Assembly (NCBI RefSeq): GCF_000735135.1
Contig: NZ_JPLZ01000005.1
Location: forward strand, 124,001 to 188,000
DNA from: Chryseobacterium sp. FH1
GTDB taxonomy: Bacteria > Bacteroidota > Bacteroidia > Flavobacteriales > Weeksellaceae
Direction of reading: 5' to 3'
Length of the DNA: 64,000 bases
Under the pieces are notes generated by a model that did not search any database, was not told where the DNA came from, and saw only the letters and a list, made by a program, of their open reading frames with translations. This document shows positions 23,972 to 31,322 of this stretch, piece by piece; the first letter of the stretch is position 1; every line of letters begins with the position of its first letter. The position numbers and the translations under genes are program-made.

Positions 23972-24226
23972 ATGTTGATTGCCAATATCTCTGATTTTAG
24001 AAAAGACATCAAATCTTATCTGGACAAAGTCTCAAAAAATTTTGAAACCTTGATTATCAACCGTGGAAAAGACAAAGGAATTGTCGTGATGTCTCTGGAT
24101 GAATATAATTCCTTAATGGCAACAAACTATGAATTGTCGTCTAGAAAAAATGAAGCAAGATTAGACTCAGCCATTGAAAAACTGAAAGGAAAAAACTCAT
24201 TTTCAAAAGATCTAATTGAAGAATAA
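23972..24226 (+). CDS. yefM: YefM/Phd-type antitoxin
   Basis: An 84-residue antitoxin. The N-terminal Phd/YefM fold (MLIANISDFRKDIKSYLDKVSKNFETLIINRG, then GIVVMSLDEYNSLMATNYELS) supplies DNA binding, and the charged C-terminal tail (ARLDSAIEKLKGKNSFSKDLIEE) should wrap around and neutralise the toxin. Its stop codon overlaps the toxin start in TAATG, so translation is coupled. It is autoregulated, most likely through the TGTACA sites immediately upstream. Confidence 0.92.
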   Translation: MLIANISDFRKDIKSYLDKVSKNFETLIINRGKDKGIVVMSLDEYNSLMATNYELSSRKNEARLDSAIEKLKGKNSFSKDLIEE

Positions 24227-24483
24227 TGAGATATGTTTTTGTGGATGAATCCTGGGAAGATTATCTTTACTGGCAAAGTACGGACAAGAAAAAGCTCAAG
24301 AAAATCAATGAATTATTAAAAGATATTGCCAGAAATCCTTTCGATGGAATCGGAAAACCTGAACCGTTGAAGCATAAATATTCTGGGTTTTGGTCAAGAA
24401 GAATTGATGATGAACACCGATTAATTTATAAATATGAAGACGATGAAATCCAAATTGCGAAGTGTAGATTTCATTATGATTAA
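24226..24483 (+). CDS. yoeB: YoeB-type mRNA interferase toxin
   Basis: An 85-residue RelE-fold toxin that cuts mRNA in the ribosomal A site. The residues known to be catalytic in E. coli YoeB are all present at the same numbers: Glu46, Arg65, His83 and Tyr84 (C-terminus CRFHYD). Other family marks are SWEDYLYWQ, NPFDGIGKPEPLKHKYSGFWSRRI and DDEHRLIYKY. The gene overlaps the antitoxin by one base. The pair looks intact and functional. Threonine aldolase follows after 19 bp and may be read from the same transcript. Confidence 0.95.
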   Translation: MRYVFVDESWEDYLYWQSTDKKKLKKINELLKDIARNPFDGIGKPEPLKHKYSGFWSRRIDDEHRLIYKYEDDEIQIAKCRFHYD

Positions 24484-24502
24484 ATAAAATAGCAGAAAGA
24501 AA

Positions 24503-25534
24503 ATGAAGAAATATTCCTTTAAAAATGATTACTCCGAAGGTTGTCATCCCAATATTTTAGAAGCGTTGATTAAAACAAACCTCGATCAACAAAATGGCTA
24601 CGGCTACGATGAGTATTCTGATGAAGCGAGAGAATTGATTAAGAAAAAAATCAATAATCAAAATGCTGAGATTTACTTTGTGAGTGGTGGAACGCAAGCG
24701 AATCTTTTGGTAATTTCTTCAATTCTTCGTCCTCACGAAAGTGTGATCTCGGCTGAAACTGGACATATCTTTACCAATGAAACCGGCGCGATAGAAGCGA
24801 CAGGGCATAAAATCCACGGCGTTGTAACGGATAACGGAAAGCTTAAACCAGAACAGATTCAATTGGTTTTGGATTCTCATACCAACAAGCCTCATCAGCT
24901 GAAACAGAGGTTGGTTTACATTTCAAATTCCACAGAAATTGGGACAATTTATCAAAAACAAGAGTTGACGGAATTGTATGAATTTTGTCAAGCAAATGAT
25001 CTCTATCTTTTTATGGACGGCGCAAGATTAGGACAAGCTCTGACTACTGAGATCAACGATTTGACTTTGGAAGATGTTGCCAATTTCACAGACATTTTCT
25101 ATCTCGGCGGAACAAAAAATGGAGCGCTTCTCGGCGAAGCAATTGTGATTACCAACGACAATGTGAAGGAAGAATTCGGTTTCCACGTCAAGCAAAAAGG
25201 CGCTTTGTTGGCAAAAGGTAGATTGCTGGGAATTCAGTTTTTGGAGTTGATGAAAAATGATCTTTATTTTGACTTGGCCAAGATTTCCAATGTTCAGGCA
25301 ATGAAAATCAAATTGGCTTTTCAAGAAAAAGGATTCCAGTTTTTATCAGAGACTTTTACCAATCAAATATTCCCAATTCTAAACAATTCTCAAATCGAAA
25401 AGTTGTCTGCGAACTTTGATTTCTATGTTTGGAAAAAGATGGATGTAGAGAATTCCGCAATTAGAATAATAACTTCCTGGGCGACTTCTGATGAAGTTGT
25501 AGAATCTTTTATTAATGAAATTAAAGCTTTGTAA
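24503..25534 (+). CDS. Low-specificity L-threonine aldolase family protein (PLP-dependent)
   Basis: A 343-residue aminotransferase-fold enzyme of the beta-eliminating lyase/threonine aldolase family, cleaving threonine or allo-threonine to glycine and acetaldehyde. Visible blocks are FKNDYSEGCHPNILEAL, YFVSGGTQANLLVISS, ETGHIFTNETGAIEATGHKI, LYLFMDGARLG and FYLGGTKNG with the PLP lysine. It starts 19 bp after yoeB with no obvious promoter between, so it may share that promoter. Confidence 0.88.
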   Translation: MKKYSFKNDYSEGCHPNILEALIKTNLDQQNGYGYDEYSDEARELIKKKINNQNAEIYFVSGGTQANLLVISSILRPHESVISAETGHIFTNETGAIEATGHKIHGVVTDNGKLKPEQIQLVLDSHTNKPHQLKQRLVYISNSTEIGTIYQKQELTELYEFCQANDLYLFMDGARLGQALTTEINDLTLEDVANFTDIFYLGGTKNGALLGEAIVITNDNVKEEFGFHVKQKGALLAKGRLLGIQFLELMKNDLYFDLAKISNVQAMKIKLAFQEKGFQFLSETFTNQIFPILNNSQIEKLSANFDFYVWKKMDVENSAIRIITSWATSDEVVESFINEIKAL

Positions 25535-25578
25535 ATTTACTTCCTGTTGATATTTCATTTTTAATTAATTTTTGTCTG

Positions 25579-25663
25579 CCACAACCCTAAAGGAGCAAAA
25601 ATCAATTAAAAATTCTATCAAAATTACTCCCTTTAGGGTTGGGGAAATAATTTTGATAGAATT
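25579..25663. repeat. Interleaved palindrome element, copy 1
   Basis: Arms occur in the order a-b-a'-b': a is ACAACCCTAAAGGAG (25581-25595), b is AATTCTATCAAAATT (25611-25625), a' is CTCCCTTTAGGGTTGGGG (25627-25644), b' is AATTTTGATAGAATT (25649-25663, perfect match to b). The two stems cannot form as simple separate hairpins: they are either alternative or a pseudoknot. A second copy with compensated changes is at 39462-39548. It lies between convergent genes. Confidence 0.85.
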
Positions 25664-25700
25664 AAAACTGACTTTTAAAAGTTATTGAAATTCAAACATA

Positions 25701-25730
25701 AAAAAACTCCCAAAATATTGGGAGTTTTTA
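25701..25730. terminator. Bidirectional terminator between threonine aldolase and lgt
   Basis: Arms AAAAACTCCCAA and TTGGGAGTTTTT with a short AATA loop, A-run and T-run on the two sides. Confidence 0.88.
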
Positions 25731-25732
25731 TT

Positions 25733-27001
25733 TTATACGGTTTGCTCTTTCGGAAGTTTATATTTTTTAGAAATAATCATAATTACCGCTCCTGCAATCA
25801 TAAACGGAATACTCAAAATTTGACCGGTATTAAGTCCTGCAAAACTGATGATCTCGTCGCCTTGTGGCTCCTTCAAGAATTCTACAAAGAATCTGATGGC
25901 CCAAAGAATAATGAAAAATAAGCCGAACAACCAACCTTGTTGATATTTCTTATCGGTTTTTCTGTACAAGAACCAAAGCAAAAAGAACAGGCAAACATAT
26001 CCAAATGCCTCAAACAATTGCGTTGGATATCTCGGGATTGTCACGCCATATTCTGAACTTTGTTGTGGGAAAAGCAGAGCAAATGGTGAAGAAGGATTAA
26101 TCGGTTTTCCTAAAATTTCGGAGTTGAAAAAATTTCCCATTCTCACAAAAGCACCGCCAGAAGCCACTACAATCCCGATTCTATCATACACCCAAAGCGG
26201 ATTCTTCTTGATGATTTTGATGCTGTAATATAACGTTGTCGCAATCACCATAATCGCTGCGCCGTGACTGGCCAATCCGGAAAATCCTGTGAAATGCAAA
26301 CCGCCTCGCGTGCTGATTGGCAAAAATACACTTAGGAAATCTTCCTTGAAAAGTTCGGGCTGATAAAAGATAACGTGTCCCAATCTCGCTCCCAGAATAG
26401 TTCCGAGCAATGTCCAAGTGAAAAATGGCTCCAGATATTTCTCGTCAACGCCATCGATTTTGAAGATTTTTGCCATAATGAAATAGCCTAATCCAAAGGC
26501 CAAAATGAACATTAGACTGTAAAAATGTAGCATTACAGGGCCTAATTTAATTCCTTTGATTGGATCCCAAATTTTGAAACTTGTTTCCAATTCCACATTG
26601 TCACTAGCTTTGAGAACACGATTGGACTTTAAAAGATATTTAAAATTCTCAATATTTTTCTGATCCAGATTCGCATCTACAGGTTTGAAATCCTTGTCCA
26701 AAAACTGAAAATTGAAAGCTTTGTATTTCAATAATATATTTTGGATAGATCCCAATTGTTGTGCAGATTCTGCTGTGATATTATCTTCATTTAGGATGAC
26801 CAATTCATTTGGAACAGTTCGCGAAGCCTCGTCGTACAAAAGTGTTGTATTTTGCGTTGCAAATATTTTCACAGCAACACTCTCCGAGTTATTTATTTTC
26901 AAAATGCCGTCAGAAAGTCCAGAGGTAGAACTTTGCGAAGATACCAATTGGAAAAATCCAACAAAAAGGATGAGATAAAATCTTAGAAAAATATGATTCA
27001 T
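25733..27001 (-). CDS. lgt: Prolipoprotein diacylglyceryl transferase with exported N-terminal extension
   Basis: A 422-residue protein; ordinary Lgt is about 260-300. The Lgt membrane domain starts near residue 142 (FKIWDPIKGIKLGPVMLHFYSLMF) and keeps the key residues: Tyr in HFYSLMF, GLASHGAAI (catalytic His), VRMGNFFNSE (Arg, Asn, Glu) and IRFFVEF (second Arg). Before it are a signal peptide (MNHIFLRFYLILFVGFFQLV) and about 118 residues of exported sequence of unknown fold (KINNSESVAVKIFATQNTTLL). Lgt transfers diacylglycerol to lipobox cysteines, needed for the many lipoproteins of this organism. yidD lies directly upstream in the same operon. Confidence 0.92.
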   Translation of the reverse strand: MNHIFLRFYLILFVGFFQLVSSQSSTSGLSDGILKINNSESVAVKIFATQNTTLLYDEASRTVPNELVILNEDNITAESAQQLGSIQNILLKYKAFNFQFLDKDFKPVDANLDQKNIENFKYLLKSNRVLKASDNVELETSFKIWDPIKGIKLGPVMLHFYSLMFILAFGLGYFIMAKIFKIDGVDEKYLEPFFTWTLLGTILGARLGHVIFYQPELFKEDFLSVFLPISTRGGLHFTGFSGLASHGAAIMVIATTLYYSIKIIKKNPLWVYDRIGIVVASGGAFVRMGNFFNSEILGKPINPSSPFALLFPQQSSEYGVTIPRYPTQLFEAFGYVCLFFLLWFLYRKTDKKYQQGWLFGLFFIILWAIRFFVEFLKEPQGDEIISFAGLNTGQILSIPFMIAGAVIMIISKKYKLPKEQTV

Positions 27002-27013
27002 TGATAGGTAATT

Positions 27014-27250
27014 TTAATGTTGTTTTGGTGGCACAGGATCATAGCCTTCGCCTCCCCAGGGATGACAGCTCGCAATTCTCTTCATCGCCAGCCAGCTACC
27101 TTTGATAAGTCCATGAACTTTCAAAGCCTCCAAAGTGTAATGCGAACAAGTCGGATCGTACCGGCAATTCTTCCCCAAAAATGGCGAAATAGCGAGTTGA
27201 TAGAACTTTATCAAGACCACAATCGGAAAAGTGAGGATTTTGTTGAGCAT
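27014..27250 (-). CDS. yidD: Membrane protein insertion efficiency factor YidD
   Basis: A 78-residue protein with all family marks: [59 protein letters not shown]. It assists YidC/Sec-dependent insertion at the inner membrane face. It is 12 bp upstream of lgt (− strand order yidD-lgt), so they are probably co-transcribed. yidC itself is 12 kb away at 39934. Confidence 0.94.
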   Translation of the reverse strand: MLNKILTFPIVVLIKFYQLAISPFLGKNCRYDPTCSHYTLEALKVHGLIKGSWLAMKRIASCHPWGGEGYDPVPPKQH

Positions 27251-27320
27251 AATTTAAGCTATGCAAAAATAGCAGAAAAATCGCAATGGAACTGAATTAG
27301 CATCATTTATTTGATTCAAA

Positions 27321-27352
27321 ACAAAAAAGCGTTTCCAATTTTGAAACGCTTC
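27321..27352 (-). terminator. Terminator of the redox operon
   Basis: Read on the − strand, arms AAGCGTTTC and GAAACGCTT are followed by a T-run. It lies 29 bp after the stop of the GNAT gene at 27381. Confidence 0.85.
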
Positions 27353-27380
27353 TAGATCAATTATCATTCATCATTCATTC

Positions 27381-27662
27381 CTAAAGCACATCTCTAATTT
27401 CTTCATTCTTTTTGAAAGTCGCTGTTGCAAAAGGACAAAGCGGGATGATTTTCAGATTGTTTTCTCTAGCAAATTCTACCGCTTTATAAACCATTTCTTT
27501 CCCAACGCCTTTTCCGTTGTAAGCTGGCTCTACTTCTGTGTGATCGATGATGATTTTGTCTGCTCCAGCCCAAGAATAGGTCATTTCGCCAGCTTTAGTT
27601 CCGTCAAAAGTTGCAATGAATTCGCCTTTTGTTTCTCTATTAATTTGTTTTATTTCTAACAT
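27381..27662 (-). CDS. Small GNAT-fold N-acetyltransferase (YjdJ-like)
   Basis: A 93-residue minimal GNAT protein: KGEFIATFDGTKAGEMTYSW, then HTEVEPAYNGKGVGKEMVYKAVEFARENNLKIIPLCPFA, which carries the acetyl-CoA loop (NGKGVGKEM). The size and the LCPFA motif match the E. coli YjdJ type. E. coli yjdJ neighbours yjdI, and a YjdI-like gene is two genes upstream here, so the association is conserved. It is the last gene of the five-gene − strand operon. The substrate is unknown. Confidence 0.88.
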   Translation of the reverse strand: MLEIKQINRETKGEFIATFDGTKAGEMTYSWAGADKIIIDHTEVEPAYNGKGVGKEMVYKAVEFARENNLKIIPLCPFATATFKKNEEIRDVL

Positions 27663-27664
27663 TT

Positions 27665-28063
27665 TTATGATATTTTGGTTAAGATTTCTATGTTGTTGGT
27701 CAAGATTTTATGGATAGGACAAGCGTCTGCGATTTTGAAAAGTCGATCTTTGATGTCTTCACCTATTTCTGAAGTTCCAAAGTCTATCACTCTGCAAAAT
27801 TGAGCACTTTTTGTTTGAGGATAATTTTCCAAATCCACTTCCACATTGATCTGCGGAATGTCCCAACCTTTTCTGTCGATGTACATTCTAAGTGTTGCAG
27901 CGGTACAACTTGCGAGTGATGTTGCCAAAATTTCATAAGGATTGAAACCTTTGTTTCCGCCACCTTGTGCTAATGGTTCATCTGTTATCAATGTGTTTTC
28001 TCCGGCAATCACTTGTGTGTAATACTTGTCTGTGCCTAATGTAGCTTTTACCTTGACTCCCAT
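27665..28063 (-). CDS. OsmC family peroxiredoxin-like protein
   Basis: A 132-residue OsmC/Ohr-superfamily protein. The ATG at 28063 is chosen, 2 bp after the upstream gene's stop; a longer frame overlaps that gene. Motifs are GGGNKGFNPYEILATSLASCTAATLRMY with the first redox Cys and DACPIHKIL with the second. Such proteins reduce organic hydroperoxides using two Cys. It is tightly packed with a ferredoxin-like gene and an FMN reductase, suggesting they serve one redox or detoxification task. Confidence 0.9.
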   Translation of the reverse strand: MGVKVKATLGTDKYYTQVIAGENTLITDEPLAQGGGNKGFNPYEILATSLASCTAATLRMYIDRKGWDIPQINVEVDLENYPQTKSAQFCRVIDFGTSEIGEDIKDRLFKIADACPIHKILTNNIEILTKIS

Positions 28064-28065
28064 TT

Positions 28066-28278
28066 TTACGAATTTAATTGATAGCTTAACGCGCCAGACG
28101 GACATTTTTCAATCTGTTCCTTCAAAGCTTCGGAATTTGCATTTTCTGTTTTTATCCAGGGTCTTTCTTTCGGATTGTAAACTTTCGGAAGCATTTTTAC
28201 GCAAACACCTGCGTGGATACAGACTTTTGGTTTCCAGATGATGGTGATTTCTCCCGCCTGATATTCGTGGGTTTCCAT
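28066..28278 (-). CDS. YjdI-like divergent 4Fe-4S mono-cluster protein
   Basis: A 70-residue protein with the pattern of the divergent 4Fe-4S mono-cluster domain of E. coli YjdI: WKPKVCIHAGVCVKMLPKVY and EQIEKCPSGALSY, giving three or four Cys in ferredoxin-like spacing. The start codon overlaps the stop of the FMN reductase gene (TAATG), so translation is coupled. It could carry electrons between the flavoprotein upstream and an acceptor; this is inferred from the operon. Confidence 0.88.
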   Translation of the reverse strand: METHEYQAGEITIIWKPKVCIHAGVCVKMLPKVYNPKERPWIKTENANSEALKEQIEKCPSGALSYQLNS

Positions 28279-28805
28279 TAGATTTGATTTTTAAAGTTTT
28301 CGATTTTTAGATTAATTTCGTTCAGCAATTCCGGATTGATGATCCCATTTTCGAGATCGAAATTCTCATAGAACTTTGGAAGGGAAAAAGTTTCTTTGAT
28401 GTCCGCTCCAAACTGCGGGAAAAATTTCGATGCCTCTGCCATTACGTTTCCTCCACCATAACCGCCAGGAGAAGTGGTCATCAAAAACATCGGTTTGTTT
28501 TGGAAAACCTTTACATTGATCCTGGAACACCAATCAAAAATATTCTTGAAAGCAGCGCTGTAAGATCGGTTGTTTTCTGCCAATGAACAGATTATGATGT
28601 CAGATTCTTCTATGTTTTTAAGAAATTGATAAGCTTCATCAGGAAATCCATTTTTCTCAAGATCTACGGAGAAAACCGGCATTAGATAATCATTAAGATC
28701 AATGAGGTTGATTTCATCATCAGGAAAGTTTTTCAAAACAAATTTCACAAGTTGTTTGTTGATGGAAGTGGAAGAGTTACTTCCCGCAAAGGCAAATATT
28801 TTCAT
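28278..28805 (-). CDS. NAD(P)H-dependent FMN reductase family protein
   Basis: A 175-residue flavodoxin-like reductase: MKIFAFAGSNSSTSINKQLV (phosphate-binding loop), SDIIICSLAENNRSYSAAFKNIFDW and FLMTTSPGGYGG. It reduces FMN or quinones/azo compounds with NAD(P)H. It overlaps the downstream YjdI-like gene by one base and follows a second GNAT gene by 17 bp. Confidence 0.9.
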   Translation of the reverse strand: MKIFAFAGSNSSTSINKQLVKFVLKNFPDDEINLIDLNDYLMPVFSVDLEKNGFPDEAYQFLKNIEESDIIICSLAENNRSYSAAFKNIFDWCSRINVKVFQNKPMFLMTTSPGGYGGGNVMAEASKFFPQFGADIKETFSLPKFYENFDLENGIINPELLNEINLKIENFKNQI

Positions 28806-28822
28806 AGTTTTTATTTTTTTAA

Positions 28823-29140
28823 TTAAAGTTTGTCGTAAGCACCGAATGTCTCATCAACAATCGTTTTCCATTCCGGGTGCTTTTTGATGAAGGCGAAAAC
28901 GTAAGGGCAAAATGGCAACAACTTTTTACCGCCTTCTTTGATGTATTCCAAAGTTTTTTCTACAACGGCACCCGCGGCGCCGGTTCCTGCCAATTCTGGC
29001 TCAGCTTCTGTGTGTACCAATGCGATTTGATTTTCGGTTTCGCCATAATTGATGAATGCAAAGTGTCCATCAATTTCGATTTCGAAACGTTTTTTGGATT
29101 CGTTTTTTACAAGTGGGATATATTCAAATTGAGTTTTCAT
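28823..29140 (-). CDS. Small GNAT-fold N-acetyltransferase, first gene of the redox operon
   Basis: A 105-residue YjdJ-like GNAT protein: FEIEIDGHFAFINYGETENQIALVHTEAEPELAGTGAAGAVVEKTLEYIKEGGKKLLPFCPYVFAFIKKHPEW. It shares plan and motifs (HTEAEPELAGTGAAG, LPFCPY) with the GNAT at the other end of the operon, so the operon is bracketed by two paralogues. Promoter region 29141-29250 is AT-rich. Confidence 0.88.
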   Translation of the reverse strand: MKTQFEYIPLVKNESKKRFEIEIDGHFAFINYGETENQIALVHTEAEPELAGTGAAGAVVEKTLEYIKEGGKKLLPFCPYVFAFIKKHPEWKTIVDETFGAYDKL

Positions 29141-29254
29141 AAGTAGAAGTTTTGTTTATTAAAGTTAGTCATTATTTATTTTTCAAAATTATACAAACAG
29201 AATGCTTTGGAAATTGATGTAAGATATGTTCGCTAATTCATGCTTTAGAAACAC

Positions 29255-29289
29255 AAAAAATCCCATGAAAATTAATTCACAGGATTCTC
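29255..29289 (-). terminator. Imperfect terminator-like hairpin
   Basis: Arms AATCCCATGAA and TTCACAGGATT pair except for two positions, followed on the − strand by a T-run. It lies 24 bp after the stop of the membrane protein at 29313. Confidence 0.45.
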
Positions 29290-29312
29290 AGGTTAACAAA
29301 AATAAATAATTA

Positions 29313-29768
29313 TTAATATGATTCCATTCTGCTAGAATGTATAAAATTCGATATTTCTTTGAATTTAATTGATTGGTTTTCTGGAAGTTTGCCCAATCTG
29401 TAGTAAAAACTTTTAATTCCCTTTCTAGACCTGATGCTGATAAGTAGAATATAATTGAGAATCCCTTTTTCGGCTTTCACAGAAATCACTTTTTCCAATG
29501 GCAATTCCAAAACAGGATGGTCGCTTTGCAAAAGTGGATGTCTGTACTTTACAGAGAAGATGTGCTCCGAAACTTCCATAGAAAAGATTTTTAGGGTTGC
29601 AATTCTCCAAATGCAAAATACAAAGATCAATGCAAAAAAGATATACAAATACTCATCTGAAATATATGAGAATTTGGTGGAAAAAATCAAAAGTATGAGG
29701 TCTAAGATCAGAAGAAAGAGAAACCCGTACATTGTAAAGATAACCTCTTTTCTATTGTTTATTTTCAT
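29313..29768 (-). CDS. Hypothetical membrane protein with PH-like tail
   Basis: A 151-residue protein I do not recognise. Two adjacent membrane segments (about 12-30, YGFLFLLILDLILLIFS, and 38-58, EYLYIFFALIFVFCIW) are followed by a soluble beta-rich region (FSVKYRHPLLQSDHPVLELPLEKVISVKAEKG, LISIRSRKGIKSFYYRLGKLP) reminiscent of bacterial PH-domain membrane proteins. It stands alone downstream of the large repeat array at 29825-30470, which fills its upstream region. Confidence 0.7.
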   Translation of the reverse strand: MKINNRKEVIFTMYGFLFLLILDLILLIFSTKFSYISDEYLYIFFALIFVFCIWRIATLKIFSMEVSEHIFSVKYRHPLLQSDHPVLELPLEKVISVKAEKGILNYILLISIRSRKGIKSFYYRLGKLPENQSIKFKEISNFIHSSRMESY

Positions 29769-29824
29769 TTTTTAATTTGTGTTTTTAATTCAAAATTGGA
29801 ATTTCGTAAAATGGCTTCAGGTTT

Positions 29825-30470
29825 TTAAGTATCATTTACAGAGCCTTTCGGCTCTGTAATTTTGATACCTTGGGTTTCATCATTTGTGTTTAAAGAATCT
29901 AACTAACAGTGGTTTCATCATTTGTGCTTTCAGAATCCGATTTCATCATTTTGCTTTTAGAATCTTTTTTTTGTCTTTGTTTTCTTAAGTATCATTTACA
30001 GAGCCTTTCAGCTCTGTAATTTTGATACCTTGGGTTTCATCATTTGTGTTTAAAGAATCTAGCGAACAGTGGTTTCATCATTTGTGCTTTCAGAATCCGA
30101 TTTCATCATTTTGCTTTTAGAATCTTTTTGTTTTTGTGTCTTTGTTTTCTTAAGTATCATTTACAGAGCCTTTCGGCTCCGTAATTTTGATACCTTGGGT
30201 TTCATCATTTGTGTTTAAAGAATCTAGCGAACAGCGGTTTCATCATTTGTGCTTTCAGAATCCGATTTCATCGTTTGTGTTTTTAGAATCTTTTATGATT
30301 TGTGTCTTTTTTTTAAGCATCCCTTACAGAGTCTCTCGACTCTGCAACGCGATACTCAAGGTTTCATCATTTGTGTCTTGTAATCTTTTATTATTGCAAT
30401 TTCATCATTTGTGATTTTAGAAACGTCTGCAATTTTTTTGGCTTCATCATTTGTGTTTTCATAACCAAGT
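29825..30470. repeat. Tandem array of four ~160-bp units, each a hairpin plus three TTTCATCATTTGTG boxes
   Basis: Units start at about 29827, 29987, 30152 and 30315. Each begins with a two-level hairpin: outer GTATCA/TGATAC and inner ACAGAGCC/GGCTCTGT (29837-29858 in unit 1). Three boxes of the form TTTCATCATTTGTGyTTTnA follow, twelve in all, with regular 28-38 bp spacing. Unit 4 is diverged but its inner stem is AGAGTC/GACTCT, compensated relative to AGAGCC/GGCTCT. No long ORF runs through it on either strand. It fills the space between the response regulator and the hypothetical membrane protein. Confidence 0.9.
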
Positions 30471-30605
30471 TTTTCAAATTAATAATTACTTATTTTTATG
30501 GGATAAATAATTAGCTTCTTTGTTGGGACAAAATTAGTACGATTTGAAATATTAAAGTGAAAATTGGCTTAGATATACATCGGTAAGCTTGTAGATATTT
30601 ATCTA

Positions 30606-30634
30606 CAAAAAAGACTTACCATTATGATAAGTCT
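30606..30634 (-). terminator. Terminator of the two-component operon
   Basis: On the − strand, AGACTTAT and ATAAGTCT-type arms around a short loop are followed by a T-run, 44 bp after the response regulator stop. Confidence 0.7.
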
Positions 30635-30677
30635 GATGTTTCTAAAAATGAAAAAGCTTGAAGTTGAAGCGATCTTT

Positions 30678-31322
30678 CTACTGATGTTCCTTCATCAATT
30701 CTATGAGTTCTACGATATTTTCGATATTTAATTTATCGAAGATTCTCTTTTTAAGTGTGCTGACCGTATTTTGTTTGATGTCCAATTGGTTCGCAATTTC
30801 CAGATTTCCCAGACCTTCGGCATACATCTTTGCGATTTCCATTTCGCGCTCTGTAAGAGTTTTCAACGGATTTAACAGTTGTGGATTTCGCATAGAGTGG
30901 ATAAGCAAACCTTGAACTGTGGAAGAAATATATTCGCCATTTTGAACCATCTTTTCCAAAGCAACTTTCACCTCGTCTTCCTCACTCAATTTGCTGAGGA
31001 AACCGTTTGCGCCAGCATTGATGTACTTTAATGCGTGTACATTTTCATCGATTCCAGAAAATACAAGAATCTTAGTTTCTGGTTTTGATTTTTTGATTTC
31101 AGGGATGATGGAAAGGCTGTTGCCATCGGGGAAATGCGCATCGATTATAATAATGTCGATTGGATTTTCGATAGCTGATTTAAAAGCCAATTGCAGATTC
31201 GAAGCGTGGATAATTTCTGCGTCCAGTTCCATTTCTTCCAGTACGAAGACGAGTCCTTGTCTTATGAGGCTGTGATCATCTGCCAGCAAAAAAGTGATCG
31301 GTTTTTGGTCTAATAGATTCAT
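30678..31322 (-). CDS. NarL/LuxR-type response regulator
   Basis: A 214-residue regulator. Receiver domain 1-125 with the phosphoacceptor in IIIIDAHFPDG (Asp61), acidic pair ADDH, and KILVFSGI; then a LuxR-type helix-turn-helix (LTEREMEIAKMYAEGLGNLEIANQLDIKQNTVSTLKKRIFDKL). Its start overlaps the kinase stop by 4 bp (ATGA), so the kinase upstream is the expected partner. Targets are unknown. Confidence 0.92.
   Translation of the reverse strand: MNLLDQKPITFLLADDHSLIRQGLVFVLEEMELDAEIIHASNLQLAFKSAIENPIDIIIIDAHFPDGNSLSIIPEIKKSKPETKILVFSGIDENVHALKYINAGANGFLSKLSEEDEVKVALEKMVQNGEYISSTVQGLLIHSMRNPQLLNPLKTLTEREMEIAKMYAEGLGNLEIANQLDIKQNTVSTLKKRIFDKLNIENIVELIELMKEHQ

Noticed and set aside
29900-30300. 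Small − strand ORFs in the array (frames starting MMKSDSESTNDE in several units)
   Set aside because: Each is only about 15 codons, they follow automatically from the DNA repeat, and no ribosome-binding site or conservation argument supports translation.
29825-30470. Possible CRISPR array because of twelve evenly spaced repeats
   Set aside because: The sequences between the boxes are themselves repeated from unit to unit and include a hairpin, spacing alternates between 28 and 38 bp, and no cas gene is near.
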